Below, one piece after another: positions 32,038-41,729 of a stretch of 64,000 nt of DNA. Every line of letters starts with the position of its first letter. Within the stretch, counting starts at the first letter, position 1. The notes under the pieces are model-generated. The model did not search any database, was not told the origin of the DNA, and saw only the letters and a list, made by a program, of their open reading frames with translations. The DNA comes from UBA11524 sp965646445 (lineage in GTDB: Bacteria > Bacillota > Clostridia > Christensenellales > Aristaeellaceae): the NCBI GenBank assembly GCA_965646445.1, contig CBFFZW010000007.1, positions 34,119 through 98,118 on the forward strand, in the 5' to 3' direction. The position numbers and the translations under genes were made by a program.

Positions 32038-33366
32038 TCATTCCAGGACGAAGGCGACCTCGCCGCCCAGCTGGCCGTCCAGGTAATAGGTCAGGGCGTA
32101 GGAGCCGGGGCCAAGGCCCGTGAAGTCCTCACAGTCCCGGAAAAGCGCCGTGACCTCCATGAACCAGCTGTCGTTTTCCCCCAGCTCCGGCAGGAACACA
32201 TAGCCGTCGGTGTCCCAGTAACAGCTGCCGTCCGGCGCGGTGAGGGCCACGGTCAGCAGCGCTTCCCGCTGCTCCTGGGTCTGATAGGTATTGGTCACCT
32301 GCAGGTACAGGCGAAGCCCCTCATCCCGCAGGCGCGCCGCGGTGACGTTCTCCATGGGCGGAAGCAGGTCGAAGGGTTCCGGCGGCGCCGATGCGTCCAT
32401 GCAGGCCAGGCAGGAGGCCGCATCCGTGAAATCCAGGGCGGTGAAGGGCGCCGTCGCGGGCGCTTCCGCCACCAGCCCTGCCCGCGGGAAGGCTGCCTCC
32501 GTGTCCGCCTCACCCGTCATCGACTGCTGAAGCCACATCAGGTAGGTATGCCCCGGCAGCACCGACACCTCGGCGCTGCCCTCTGCCCATTCGATGGGCG
32601 CGTAGGTGAAATAGCCGTTGGCGCTGTCTATCCAGAACAGGGTGAAGACGCTGTTCGCCGCGCCCTCCGCTGGGACGGCCTGCGACCAATCCACCGTCAT
32701 CATGCCCTTGTCCACCGCGGCGGTGAAGCCCGTCAGCCAGGAAAGGCCCTCGGAGGCGGGCGCCATCTGGGCCTTTTCACCCCGCAGGACGGCCCCGATC
32801 TTCTCCGCCGTGTAGGCCACAAAGCGATGGACGCCCTCGGTGTAGGTCGCAACAGTCATGCCCGCGATGCCGCCCCGCTCGTCCGTCAGCACGGCGCCGG
32901 GCAGCGTCCCGCCGATGCCGGTATACAGCAGGCAAGTCGCGCCGTCCAGGGGCGTGGTGGTCAGATGCCGCGCCGGGGCGGAAAAGACCGCGCCCTCCGC
33001 CGTGACGCCGCGAATGGTGAGCGGACCCTTTGCCGTGCCCAGTTCGGCGGGCACCGCCGGGGAGGGCCGCTCCAGCGTCAGGCGAAGCAGCGGGCTGTTC
33101 ACATCAGGCTGCCTGATCTCCGTCACCGCCAGCGCGCCGCCGCTGCCCACGGCCATCAGCTGCCCGACAGGCCGCACCGCCCAGATGGTGGTCAGCAGGG
33201 TCGAGGCGTCCTCTATCAGCACCGCCGTGCCCAGGGGCGTCATGCCGCCCTCGGCATCCGCATCCATCAGGGTATAGATGGGAGAAAGCTCCTGCTGCGC
33301 CAGGGCGGGCAGGGTCATCACCGCCATCAGCACCGCGCACAGGAGCGCCGTCAGCCGTTTGTTCAT
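32038..33366 (-). CDS. Secreted protein with a degenerate trypsin-like domain
   Basis: 442 residues with a signal peptide (cleavage near ALA|QQ). Residues about 40-190 look like an S1/HtrA-type protease fold that has lost its catalytic residues: 'GTAVLIEDASTLLTTIWAV' occupies the place of G-G-----ILTAAHVV, and 'GTLPGAVLTDERGGIAGM' that of GNSGGPLV---G-VVG. A beta-rich region follows (about 210-300, fibronectin-III-like 'TAAVDKGMMTVDWS'), then a C-terminal domain on response to stress-like strands. Ribosome site GGAGG. Fold assignment is inference from pattern. Confidence 0.6.
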   Translation of the reverse strand: MNKRLTALLCAVLMAVMTLPALAQQELSPIYTLMDADAEGGMTPLGTAVLIEDASTLLTTIWAVRPVGQLMAVGSGGALAVTEIRQPDVNSPLLRLTLERPSPAVPAELGTAKGPLTIRGVTAEGAVFSAPARHLTTTPLDGATCLLYTGIGGTLPGAVLTDERGGIAGMTVATYTEGVHRFVAYTAEKIGAVLRGEKAQMAPASEGLSWLTGFTAAVDKGMMTVDWSQAVPAEGAANSVFTLFWIDSANGYFTYAPIEWAEGSAEVSVLPGHTYLMWLQQSMTGEADTEAAFPRAGLVAEAPATAPFTALDFTDAASCLACMDASAPPEPFDLLPPMENVTAARLRDEGLRLYLQVTNTYQTQEQREALLTVALTAPDGSCYWDTDGYVFLPELGENDSWFMEVTALFRDCEDFTGLGPGSYALTYYLDGQLGGEVAFVLE

Positions 33367-33381
33367 GGGGCATCGCCTCCG

Positions 33382-35109
33382 TCAGTCGATCATGCGCATC
33401 TGATCCACGTCAAACACGCCCAGGGTGGTCAGCCGCAGGGAGGGAATCACCGGCAGGCTGGTGAAGCTCAGGGTCATGAAGGGATCCACGCCCTCCGACA
33501 CGCCCCGGTCATAGGCGGCGCGCTTGCAGGCTTCAAGAGCCTCGTTGACCTCCTCAAGTGGGCTGTCGGTGAACAGGCCCGCCACGGGCAGGGGCAGCTC
33601 CCGCACCACCTGGCCGCCCTCCACCACCGCCAGGCCGCCGCCCATGGCCCGCAGCCGGTTCACTGCCAGCACGATGTCCTCGTCCGTCACGCCGCAGGCG
33701 ATGATGTTATGGCTGTCATGGGCGATGCTGGCCGCGATGGCCCCGCGCTTGAGACCGTAGCCCTTCACATAGCAGCAGGCGGCATGGCCCGTGCCCCGGT
33801 GCCGCTCGCACACCACCATCTTCAGCACATCCTGCTCCATGCTGACGCCGGAGGCCCGCCCCAGGTTCTGGGTGACGATCTGCCCCGGCACCATGCCGAT
33901 GAGGGGCGCGTCCCCCAGGGCCAGGCGCTCCGCCGTCAGCTCGGGCAGATGGAAGGTATCGGTGACGGCATGGAGGATGTCGGGGTCAATGACGGGCTCG
34001 GTCAGCGCCACCTCGCCCCCGTCGTAGACCTTCTTCCCCCGCTTGAAGACCATTTCCACCCCCACGTCCCGCAAATTATCCAGCACCACGAAGTCCGCTA
34101 GATACCCCGGCGCGATGGCGCCCTTGTTGTTCAGCAGGAAGTACCGGGCGGCGTAGTGGCTGGCCACCTTGATGGTCAGGATCGGGTCGGCGCCCAGGCG
34201 GATGGCCTTGCGCACGATGTAGTCAATGTGGCCCTTGTGCAGCAGGTCGTAGGGATGCTTGTCGTCGGTGGAGAACATGCAGCGGTGGGCATACTGCTCG
34301 GTGAGCAGGGGCAGCAAGGCCTCCAGGTTCTGGGCGGCCGTACCCTCCCGGATCATGATGAACTGCCCCTTGCGCAGCTTTTCGAGGGCATTGTCAAAGG
34401 TGTCGCACTCGTGGTCGGAATACACGCCGGCGGAAATGTAGGCGTCCAGCGCGTGGCCGGAAAGCCCGGGGGCGTGGCCGTCGATCTTCTTGTGATGGGC
34501 CTGGCTGACCACGATCTTCTCAATGGTGGAGCGGTCGCCGTAAATCACGCCGGGATAGTTCATCATCTCCGCCAAGCCCAGCACCCTGGGGTGGTCGAAG
34601 TAGGCGTTGATGTCCCGCCAGGTGAGCCGCTCGCCGTTCTCCTCAAAGTCCATGGCGGGGACGCAGGAGGGTAGCATGAAGTGAACGTCCAGGGGCAGTC
34701 CCTCGGAGGCGCTCATCATGTAGTCGATGCCGCCCACGCCGCACACATTGGCGATTTCGTGGGGATCGGTGATGACCGTGGTGGTGCCGTGGGGAATCAC
34801 CGCCCGGGCAAAGGAGGCCGGCGACACCAGGGAGCTTTCCAGGTGGATATGCGCGTCAATGAACCCCGGCGCGACGATCCTGCCGGAAACATCCACCTCC
34901 TCCACGCCGCTGTAATCGCCCATGCCAATGACCAGGCCGCCCACCACGGCGATGTCCCCGCGGCACAATTCATTGGAGAACACATTCACATAAGTGGCGT
35001 TTTTCAGCACCAGGTCAGCCTTTTCCTGCCCCATGGCCGCGCGCACCATCCGCTGCTTCTTCCTGACCTTCTGGGCAATCCGTTCCGCTCGGGTCTTGCT
35101 TTCATTCAT
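33382..35109 (-). CDS. ade: Adenine deaminase
   Basis: 575 residues, normal for the AdeC family. Converts adenine to hypoxanthine for purine salvage, cytosolic, metal-dependent. The amidohydrolase metal motif is VAPGFIDAHIHLESS (H-I-H, about residue 82), with 'TDPHEIANVCG' and 'DGHAPGLSG' also diagnostic, and the C-terminal 'HDSHNIIACG' motif. ATG 35109 lies 10 bases after GGGGAGG; an ATG at 35136 would add nine residues. Confidence 0.95.
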   Translation of the reverse strand: MNESKTRAERIAQKVRKKQRMVRAAMGQEKADLVLKNATYVNVFSNELCRGDIAVVGGLVIGMGDYSGVEEVDVSGRIVAPGFIDAHIHLESSLVSPASFARAVIPHGTTTVITDPHEIANVCGVGGIDYMMSASEGLPLDVHFMLPSCVPAMDFEENGERLTWRDINAYFDHPRVLGLAEMMNYPGVIYGDRSTIEKIVVSQAHHKKIDGHAPGLSGHALDAYISAGVYSDHECDTFDNALEKLRKGQFIMIREGTAAQNLEALLPLLTEQYAHRCMFSTDDKHPYDLLHKGHIDYIVRKAIRLGADPILTIKVASHYAARYFLLNNKGAIAPGYLADFVVLDNLRDVGVEMVFKRGKKVYDGGEVALTEPVIDPDILHAVTDTFHLPELTAERLALGDAPLIGMVPGQIVTQNLGRASGVSMEQDVLKMVVCERHRGTGHAACCYVKGYGLKRGAIAASIAHDSHNIIACGVTDEDIVLAVNRLRAMGGGLAVVEGGQVVRELPLPVAGLFTDSPLEEVNEALEACKRAAYDRGVSEGVDPFMTLSFTSLPVIPSLRLTTLGVFDVDQMRMID

Positions 35110-35151
35110 ATCAGGGTGTCCTCCCCTCTTTTTCACCGGGCTGTTTGAACC

Positions 35152-35180
35152 ATTTTACCATACGGAAGGCCTTTGAGCAA
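35152..35180 (-). promoter_or_regulatory. Candidate adenine deaminase promoter
   Basis: Minus strand TTGCTC (35175-35180), 17-base spacer, TAAAAT (35152-35157). The -35 box is weak. No purine riboswitch fold was recognised in the short leader. Confidence 0.5.
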
Positions 35181-35317
35181 GCCAAAGGCACGGGGCGCGC
35201 CGCAAAAGTTGCAGCCCATGGAGGACATTGCCGGGCCCGCGCAGAATGTTGTTCCCGTACGGACGCAAGCTCGTCCGCGCGCCATCCCCACCAACCGTTA
35301 TCAAAGGAGGATCGCCC

Positions 35318-37378
35318 ATGATCCGTTATCTTGAGGCTCAAAAGCTCCTGGCCCTGGAAACCGACCGCACATCCTATCTCGTCAGCCTTCAGTTCCCCGC
35401 GCCCATCTGCCTGTACTGGGGCGAAAAAATTGCCGCTGAGGACGGGGTGGCCATCGCCGTCCAGCCCCCGCACAGCTCCTTTGATATGGAAATCTGGCGG
35501 GAGCGGCTGGAATATCCGTCCTTCGACGGCCGAACCTTCACGGCGCCCGCCATCCAGGCGGATGTCCCCCTGGCCCTGACCTTCCGCCGGGTGAACATCA
35601 GCGGGGAGACCGCCGTCATCACCCTCAGCGATGACGCCGCCGGATTGGAGGTGGCCCTGCATTATCAGGTGGATGCCGCCCACGACGTGCTGATCCGCCA
35701 TGCGGAGGTCCGGTCGGGCGCGTCCCCCGTGACCCTGTCCCGGCTGGCCAGCGGGGCCTGCTGCCTGCCCCCCGCCTCCGGCCCCTGGACGGCCCACTAC
35801 ACCGCGGGCGCCTGGGGCTGCGAGTTCCAGCGCCGGACGGCCGTGCTGGCGGAGGGCGAATTGCGCCTGGGCTCCGCCCGAGGCATGTCCGGGCACCGCA
35901 TGAATCCCTTCCTCATCGCCGCCCAGGGCGAGGATGAGGAAACGGGCCTGGCCTGCTGCTGTGCCCTGGGGTGGAGCGGCAGCTGGCAAATCACCGCCTC
36001 GACAACCATGTTTGGCCATACCCGCATCACCGCCGGCTTCAGCGACCATGATCTGACACTGCCCCTGGCCCCCGGGGAGCGCCTGGCCACGCCGCCCATG
36101 TACCTCTGCCTGAGCCCCGACGGCCTGGGCGGCCTCAGCCGGAAGATGCACGACTTCCAGCGGGACGTGCTGACGGCGGGCTGCCGTCCCCGCCGGGTGC
36201 TGTACAACTCCTGGGAGGCCACGGAGTTCAGCGTCCGGGTTCAGGAGCAGATGGCGCTGGCGGAGCGGGCGGCAGCCATGGGCGTGGAGCTGTTCGTGGT
36301 GGATGACGGCTGGTTCGGTCAGCGCCACAGCGACCGGGCCGGTCTGGGCGACTGGTATGTGAATCAGGAGAAATTCCCCCATGGCCTGGAGGAGCTGATC
36401 GATCATGTCAAGGGCCTGGGCATGGATTTCGGGCTGTGGGTAGAGCCGGAGGCCGTCAACCCGGACAGCGACCTGTACCGCGCCCATCCCGACTGGATCC
36501 ATCGTCTCAGCGGCATAGAGCCCATTCAGCTGCGCAACCAGTACCTGCTGGACTTCGGCAAGCCTGAGGTGGAAGCCTTCGCCATCGAAATGCTGCGGGG
36601 TCTTCTGCGCCGCTATGATATTTCCTACATCAAATGGGACATGAACCGTCCCATGACCGACGTGGCCGAGCGGCTCACGCCCTTCGCCCGGGAGCGGCAC
36701 ATTCTGGCCGTATACCGCATCCTGGAAACGCTGCGCCGGGAATTCCCCCTAGTGGATGTGGAGGACTGCAGCGGCGGCGGCGGTCGGGTGGATCTGGGAA
36801 TGATCGCCCGCACAGGTCAGTTCTGGGCCAGCGACAACACCGACCCCTACGACCGGCTGATGATTCAGGAGGGATGCTCGCTGCTTTTCGCGCCTGTGTT
36901 GACCAGCTGCTGGGTGACGGATACCCCGTCCCACGCCCGCCGCGCCGGAAGGGACGATCTGCGCTACAAATTCCACGTCGCCATGGAGGGCACCCTGGGC
37001 ATCGGCGCGAACATCAACCGCCTGACTGACCAGCAGCTTGGCGTATGCCGTGAGGAAATCAGCCGCTACAAGACGCTGCGCCACGTCATTCACCAGGGCG
37101 ACCTGTACCGCCTGCTCCTGCCCACCCGGGAAAACCTCGCGGCCACGGAATACTGCGCCAAGGACGGCAGCGAGGCCGTGCTCCTTCTGTTCCTCCACAG
37201 CCAGCGCAGCGGTCGCCCCCTTCCCCGCGTCACCCTGCGGGGCCTGGATGCTGACGCCCGCTACCGGCTATCCGGCACCGAGGAAACCTTTGCCGGTTCC
37301 ACCCTGATGCGCCTGGGTATTCAGCCTATGCTGTCCGGCGACTTTGACAGCCAGGTTCTGCATTTCGTCAAGCTGTAA
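35318..37378 (+). CDS. Alpha-galactosidase, GH36
   Basis: 686 residues, cytosolic (no signal peptide). Hydrolyses terminal alpha-1,6-galactosides such as melibiose or raffinose. N-terminal beta-sandwich, then (beta/alpha)8 barrel with 'FVVDDGWFG', 'YIKWDMNR' (nucleophile D441) and 'DCSGGGGRVDLGM...SDNTD' (acid/base near D506), all family hallmarks. Strong AAAGGAGG 7 bases upstream. It stands alone without a transporter; the Lpl-type importer in this window could deliver its substrate, but this is speculation. Confidence 0.96.
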   Translation: MIRYLEAQKLLALETDRTSYLVSLQFPAPICLYWGEKIAAEDGVAIAVQPPHSSFDMEIWRERLEYPSFDGRTFTAPAIQADVPLALTFRRVNISGETAVITLSDDAAGLEVALHYQVDAAHDVLIRHAEVRSGASPVTLSRLASGACCLPPASGPWTAHYTAGAWGCEFQRRTAVLAEGELRLGSARGMSGHRMNPFLIAAQGEDEETGLACCCALGWSGSWQITASTTMFGHTRITAGFSDHDLTLPLAPGERLATPPMYLCLSPDGLGGLSRKMHDFQRDVLTAGCRPRRVLYNSWEATEFSVRVQEQMALAERAAAMGVELFVVDDGWFGQRHSDRAGLGDWYVNQEKFPHGLEELIDHVKGLGMDFGLWVEPEAVNPDSDLYRAHPDWIHRLSGIEPIQLRNQYLLDFGKPEVEAFAIEMLRGLLRRYDISYIKWDMNRPMTDVAERLTPFARERHILAVYRILETLRREFPLVDVEDCSGGGGRVDLGMIARTGQFWASDNTDPYDRLMIQEGCSLLFAPVLTSCWVTDTPSHARRAGRDDLRYKFHVAMEGTLGIGANINRLTDQQLGVCREEISRYKTLRHVIHQGDLYRLLLPTRENLAATEYCAKDGSEAVLLLFLHSQRSGRPLPRVTLRGLDADARYRLSGTEETFAGSTLMRLGIQPMLSGDFDSQVLHFVKL

Positions 37379-37521
37379 GCAGCTTCGTTCCCCGCCCCCG
37401 TGCGGGAGAGCGGCGGGCCTTACCGTGCGCGCAGGCAAGACGGAATCCTTTGCGTCGGCTTTGGCGTTTTTCGGAGCGATACGCTTCCCTGCGCGGCCAA
37501 ACGGCCAAGCGCGCGATACCC

Positions 37522-38178
37522 TTACGGAATCAGATTCAGCATGTTGTCAATGGTATCCACGTTCACATAGGAGTCCGGCACATCGCCCACAATGATGCTT
37601 TCCGCCACCGCCACCTGGGTTACGGCCTCCACCACAGAGACCCCGGCAGGCAGCACCAGCCGCACCTGGGCCCGCATGGTCAGGAAAACCCGGTGCCTGG
37701 TCTGATTGATGCCGGCGGAGGTGAACTCCGTGGAAAACTGCGTCACCACCGCCCCCACCGGCAGGATGGATACGCGAATGTCCGGCCCCATGCCGGAGAG
37801 CAGCGCGACGCCCAGGGCGCTGCCCAGGGGCACGGACACGCTTTGATTTTCCAGCGCGTCCAGCTTTTCCTGGGCCAGCAGGCTGGCCTTGGAAGCCAAA
37901 CGGTTCATGCCCGCGGCATTGGCCTGCAGGAGGCGCACGCTGCCGTCGCTGCCCAGGGATACGTCCACCAGGCTTTCATAGCTCACGCCCTGCTGGATGA
38001 TTTCCTCCGCGGCCTCGTTCAGGGCCTGCACGGCCATAACCTGGGCTCTCGCATCGGCCAGGGTCAGCATCACCTGGGTTAGATTGCGCTCCAGCCAAAG
38101 AAACAGAGCCAGGAGCAGCAGCCCCGCCAGCAGCAAGCGCCGGGGCACAGCAAGGTTTTTCCTCTCGATTGCAGTCAT
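37522..38178 (-). CDS. yunB: Sporulation protein YunB
   Basis: 218 residues with one N-terminal membrane segment (about 14-29) and a 'beta-rich' exterior domain. Family features include 'LNEAAEEIIQQGVSY', 'VPLGSALGVALLSGMGPDIRV' and 'EFTSAGINQTRHRVFL', with a conserved C-terminal 'VAVAESIIVGDVPDSYV'. In Bacillus YunB is needed for efficient spore formation. Its presence implies endospore capability or ancestry. Strong AAGGAGG site. Divergent from the class A PBP. Confidence 0.92.
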   Translation of the reverse strand: MTAIERKNLAVPRRLLLAGLLLLALFLWLERNLTQVMLTLADARAQVMAVQALNEAAEEIIQQGVSYESLVDVSLGSDGSVRLLQANAAGMNRLASKASLLAQEKLDALENQSVSVPLGSALGVALLSGMGPDIRVSILPVGAVVTQFSTEFTSAGINQTRHRVFLTMRAQVRLVLPAGVSVVEAVTQVAVAESIIVGDVPDSYVNVDTIDNMLNLIP

Positions 38179-38220
38179 GACCGGCCCTCCTTCGTTAAAT
38201 AGGCATAGCGCGTTGTGGTG

Positions 38221-38234
38221 AAATGTGCTATAAT
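38221..38234 (+). promoter_or_regulatory. Extended -10 promoter of the class A PBP gene
   Basis: TGCTATAAT (TGn-TATAAT) with TATAAT at 38229-38234; no good -35 box at 17 bases, which fits an extended -10 promoter. Confidence 0.6.
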
Positions 38235-38310
38235 TATGCTGATGGTTTATGCGCTAAGGGTGAGGATTATCCCCTGAGCGCTGCTCCTGGCGAATGAAGG
38301 AGGCGATTCC

Positions 38311-41300
38311 TTGTTCCATCACCCCAAGCGCAGCAGACAGAATGAACCGGCGCGGGAACCCTGGGCACAGGACGCTCAGAGCTATCCGCCCGAGGATGTA
38401 TATCCACCGGAGGACGCGGGCGCACCCGAGGACATGTACCCGCCCGACTTTGCGGACGCGCCGGAGGATGCGTATCCCCCCCAAGAGGCCTATCTGCCCC
38501 AGGATGCTGACGGCGGCTATGCCGATTTTTACGCGCCCGTGGATCAGGGCGACTGGTCGGACGTTCCCGAGGAGGACGGCGAAGCGCCCCTGTGGGACGA
38601 TCAGGCCCCGCTGCCGGAGGACGCGGCCTATGCCGACGAGGCTTACTGGGATGACCGGCAGGACGCGCGGACTGCGCCCGCCTCCCGGCCCGTCCATGCC
38701 CGCAGTATTTTCAAGCCCGCCGTCAAGAAGCCCAACTTCGCGCTGTGCGTATTGGTGAACGTCGTGCGCATCCTGGCAGTGCTGATCCTGCTGGTGGGAC
38801 TGGCAGGCGTGGGCGCGGTTGCTGGCATCGCCAAGGGCTATGTGGAAACCGCCCCCAACCTGAACCTGGCCGCCCTGGACGATCAGGCCCAGACCTCCTT
38901 TATTTATGACAGCTCCGGCAAGCTGATAACCGAATACAAGGGTGTGGAGAACCGCGTGATGGTCTCCATCGCCGCCATGCCCAAGTATTTGCAGCAGGCC
39001 TTCGTCGCCGTGGAGGACGCCCGGTTCTACACCCACAGCGGCGTGGACATCAAGCGCATTGTGGGCGCGTTTGTATCCAACCTGTCCTCCTCCAGCACCC
39101 AGGGCGGCTCCACCATCACCCAGCAGCTGATTAAAAATACCCTGCTTTCCAACGAGCAGAGCTACAAGCGCAAAATCCAGGAGGCCTACCTGGCCCTGCA
39201 GCTGGAAACCCGCTACACCAAGGATCAGATTCTGGAAAGCTACCTCAACACCATCTGGCTGGGTGAAAACTACTACGGCGTCCAGGTGGCGGCGGAGGGC
39301 TATTTCGGCAAGTCCCTGGGGCAACTGACCCTGCGGGAATGCGCCATCCTGGCCGGCACCTGCAACAGTCCCTACTATTACAATCCCCGCCGCAATTTCT
39401 ACACCCGCTCCAAGGAGGGTGTCGATTATGTAGCCATCACCAACAACCGCACAGATTATGTCCTGCGGTGCATGTACGAGAACCAGTTTATCACCTATGA
39501 CCAGTACCAGGAGGCGCTCAATCCCGCCACGGCCAACGTGCTGGAGAAGGATCCTTCCACCGGTACGGGCATGTACGAACACGCCCATTATGTGGAATAC
39601 GCCATCACCGAGGCCGTCGATATTCTCCTGTCCCTCAACCAGCTGGACAACACCGCCGCCAACCGCAGCGCCATGGAGAATCAGCTGCGCACCGGCGGCT
39701 ACCGCATCATGCTGGCCATGGATGAAACCATCCAGACCACCGTGGAGGAAGCCCTGGAAAACTGGACCAAGTATCCGTCTCTCCGCGACCCCGCCGACAA
39801 GGTGTATCGCTCCCGCAACGCCGACGGCACCTATGACGAGATCATCCAGCCCCAGGCCGCGGCGGCGGTGCTTGACTACCGCACGGGCGAGATCAAGGCC
39901 ATTGTTGGCAGCCGCACCAAGCCCACCCAGCGCAAGACCCTCAACCGGGCCACCGATATGAAGATGCCCGTTGGCTCCTCCATCAAGCCCATCGCCGTTT
40001 ACGCCCCCGCCCTCGAATTGGGCGCGTCCCCGGCCAGCATCGTGTACAACATGCCCCTGCCCATCGCCGGGTGGAAGGGCTCCAACGGGCAGGATTCCTG
40101 GCCCCGCAACTACGGCGGCGGCGGATACGTCGGTCCCGAAACCCTGCGGGAGGGTCTGCGCCGCAGCCATAACGTGGCCGCCGCCCAAACCCTGACCAGC
40201 ATGGTGGGCATCGACCGTTCCGTGGACTTCCTCCACCGCCTGGGCATTGACGACGGCCATATCGACCAGACGCTCTTTGGTCTGTCCCTGGGCTCCAGCG
40301 GCATCACCCCCATGCAGATGACCGTGGCCTACGGCGTGCTGGCCAACGGCGGCGTGTACCAGAAGCCCATTTCCATTCTGGGTATTTCCGACTCGGACGG
40401 TCAGGTGGTGTGGGACGGCCACGCCCAGCAGACCCGCCGCAGGGTCTTCAGCGAATCCACCGCCTGGATGACCGTGGACATGATGAAGGACTCCGTGTCC
40501 TCCGGCACCTCCACCTCCGCCAAGATCAAGGGCCAAACCGTCGCCGGCAAGACCGGCACCAACTCCGACCAGAAGGGCGTCACCTTCGCCGGCATCACCG
40601 GCTATTACGTCTCCTGCGTGTGGGTGGGCCACGACAATTACAAGGCCCTGTCCTCCAAGTCCACGGGCGGCGGCGCGGCGTCCCCCCTGTGGCAGAGCTA
40701 CATGGCGCAGATTCATCAGGGGCTGAGCAACCGCGACATCTTGGAAGGCGATCCCGGCCAGTACGGTCTGACCACCGCCACCACCTGCGCCGTGTCCGGC
40801 CAGCTGGCCACCGACGCCTGCCGTGTCGACGCCAAGGGGTACGGCACCGTCACCGACTACTGGGCCCAGGGCACCGTGCCCACCGTATCCTGCCAGATGC
40901 ACCGCCAGCAGAACGTCTGCCTGGACAGCGGCATGCTGGCAGGCCCCTACTGCGCCAACACCGCCGTCCGGGGCGTGGTGGTCATCCCCGACGGCCATCC
41001 GCTGCACCGCTTCATCGGCACCCAGTATGAGGACGTGCTGACCGAGCACCTGGGCTCCGCCGCCGGCACCAGCGGCATCACCTGCACCTGGCACAATACC
41101 CCGGGCAGCTCCGGCGGCACCGACCCCATCACCAGCAACACCCTCATCCCCGACGCCCAGGTGCTCATCAGCCAGGCGCAGGGGATGCTCAGCGGCATGG
41201 ACGCCTCCTCCGCCCAGTACGCGGCCATTCAGAATGCCATGAACAACCTTTCCGGGGTCATTCAGTCCGGCTCGCCCAGCCAGGGCGATGTCGCGGCGGC

Positions 41301-41340
41301 CATGGGGCTGCTGACCCAGGCCATGGCGGGCATTTATTGA
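38311..41340 (+). CDS. Class A penicillin-binding protein (PBP1A-type) with acidic Tyr/Pro cytosolic tail
   Basis: Bifunctional peptidoglycan glycosyltransferase/transpeptidase of 1009 residues. Start codon is TTG, 7 bases after AAGGAGG. Residues 1-140 are an acidic, cytosolic low-complexity tail with repeated YPPED-like units; membrane anchor at 143-173; GT51 domain with catalytic E235 in VEDARFYTH and 'GGSTITQQLIKN'; transpeptidase domain with S556-S-I-K, a SHN motif near 625 and K747-T-G-T. The C-terminal 200 residues are Ser/Thr/Gly-rich with cysteines in pairs. The stop overlaps the next gene's ATG by one base. Confidence 0.95.
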   Translation: MFHHPKRSRQNEPAREPWAQDAQSYPPEDVYPPEDAGAPEDMYPPDFADAPEDAYPPQEAYLPQDADGGYADFYAPVDQGDWSDVPEEDGEAPLWDDQAPLPEDAAYADEAYWDDRQDARTAPASRPVHARSIFKPAVKKPNFALCVLVNVVRILAVLILLVGLAGVGAVAGIAKGYVETAPNLNLAALDDQAQTSFIYDSSGKLITEYKGVENRVMVSIAAMPKYLQQAFVAVEDARFYTHSGVDIKRIVGAFVSNLSSSSTQGGSTITQQLIKNTLLSNEQSYKRKIQEAYLALQLETRYTKDQILESYLNTIWLGENYYGVQVAAEGYFGKSLGQLTLRECAILAGTCNSPYYYNPRRNFYTRSKEGVDYVAITNNRTDYVLRCMYENQFITYDQYQEALNPATANVLEKDPSTGTGMYEHAHYVEYAITEAVDILLSLNQLDNTAANRSAMENQLRTGGYRIMLAMDETIQTTVEEALENWTKYPSLRDPADKVYRSRNADGTYDEIIQPQAAAAVLDYRTGEIKAIVGSRTKPTQRKTLNRATDMKMPVGSSIKPIAVYAPALELGASPASIVYNMPLPIAGWKGSNGQDSWPRNYGGGGYVGPETLREGLRRSHNVAAAQTLTSMVGIDRSVDFLHRLGIDDGHIDQTLFGLSLGSSGITPMQMTVAYGVLANGGVYQKPISILGISDSDGQVVWDGHAQQTRRRVFSESTAWMTVDMMKDSVSSGTSTSAKIKGQTVAGKTGTNSDQKGVTFAGITGYYVSCVWVGHDNYKALSSKSTGGGAASPLWQSYMAQIHQGLSNRDILEGDPGQYGLTTATTCAVSGQLATDACRVDAKGYGTVTDYWAQGTVPTVSCQMHRQQNVCLDSGMLAGPYCANTAVRGVVVIPDGHPLHRFIGTQYEDVLTEHLGSAAGTSGITCTWHNTPGSSGGTDPITSNTLIPDAQVLISQAQGMLSGMDASSAQYAAIQNAMNNLSGVIQSGSPSQGDVAAAMGLLTQAMAGIY

Positions 41341-41729
41341 TGCTGCTGATGATGTCGACGGCGGCAATGCCGCTGGACGCTGTGGTCAATGCTCTGCAAA
41401 CCCTGCGCGCGCCTTTGCAGCAGGGGGAATACGACCTCCACCGCCTGGTGATGGACGCCCTGAACCAGGCGGGGCTCCCCTTTGAGCATGAGGTTCCCCT
41501 GGCGCCCAGGTGCCGCATCGACCTGATGGCAGGCGGCATCGGCGTGGAAATCAAGCGCGGCCATGTGGACAAGGCCCGCCTGCGGAGCCAGCTGACCCGC
41601 TACGCTCAATGCCCTCGGGTGGAGGGGTTGATCCTGGTTACCGAAAAAACCGTCGATCTGCCGCGAGCCCTCTGCGGGAAGCCGCTGCGGCTGGTCTGTC
41701 TGAATCGTCTGTGGGGGATCGCACTATGA
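41340..41729 (+). CDS. Small PD-(D/E)XK-nuclease-like protein
   Basis: 129 residues. The core 'RCRIDLMAGGIGVEIKRG' gives D61-x8-E70-x-K72, the classic PD-(D/E)XK metal-binding pattern on two strands, with a preceding helix and a possible N-terminal acidic residue E30 or H34. A small stand-alone nuclease of this fold next to an SNF2 helicase resembles the VRR-NUC/SNF2 pairs found in phages. The ATG shares its A with the PBP stop (TGATG); the stop overlaps the helicase ATG (ATGA). No good ribosome site, so translation is probably coupled. Restriction-like activity is inferred, not shown. Confidence 0.65.
   Translation: MLLMMSTAAMPLDAVVNALQTLRAPLQQGEYDLHRLVMDALNQAGLPFEHEVPLAPRCRIDLMAGGIGVEIKRGHVDKARLRSQLTRYAQCPRVEGLILVTEKTVDLPRALCGKPLRLVCLNRLWGIAL

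Noticed and set aside
35110..35317. Purine riboswitch before adenine deaminase
   Set aside because: The leader is short and lacks the conserved three-way-junction core motifs of a purine riboswitch.
38254..41367. Open frame of 1037 codons antisense to the class A PBP
   Set aside because: Shadow of a gene with clear PBP motifs; the His/Gly-rich translation has no domain.
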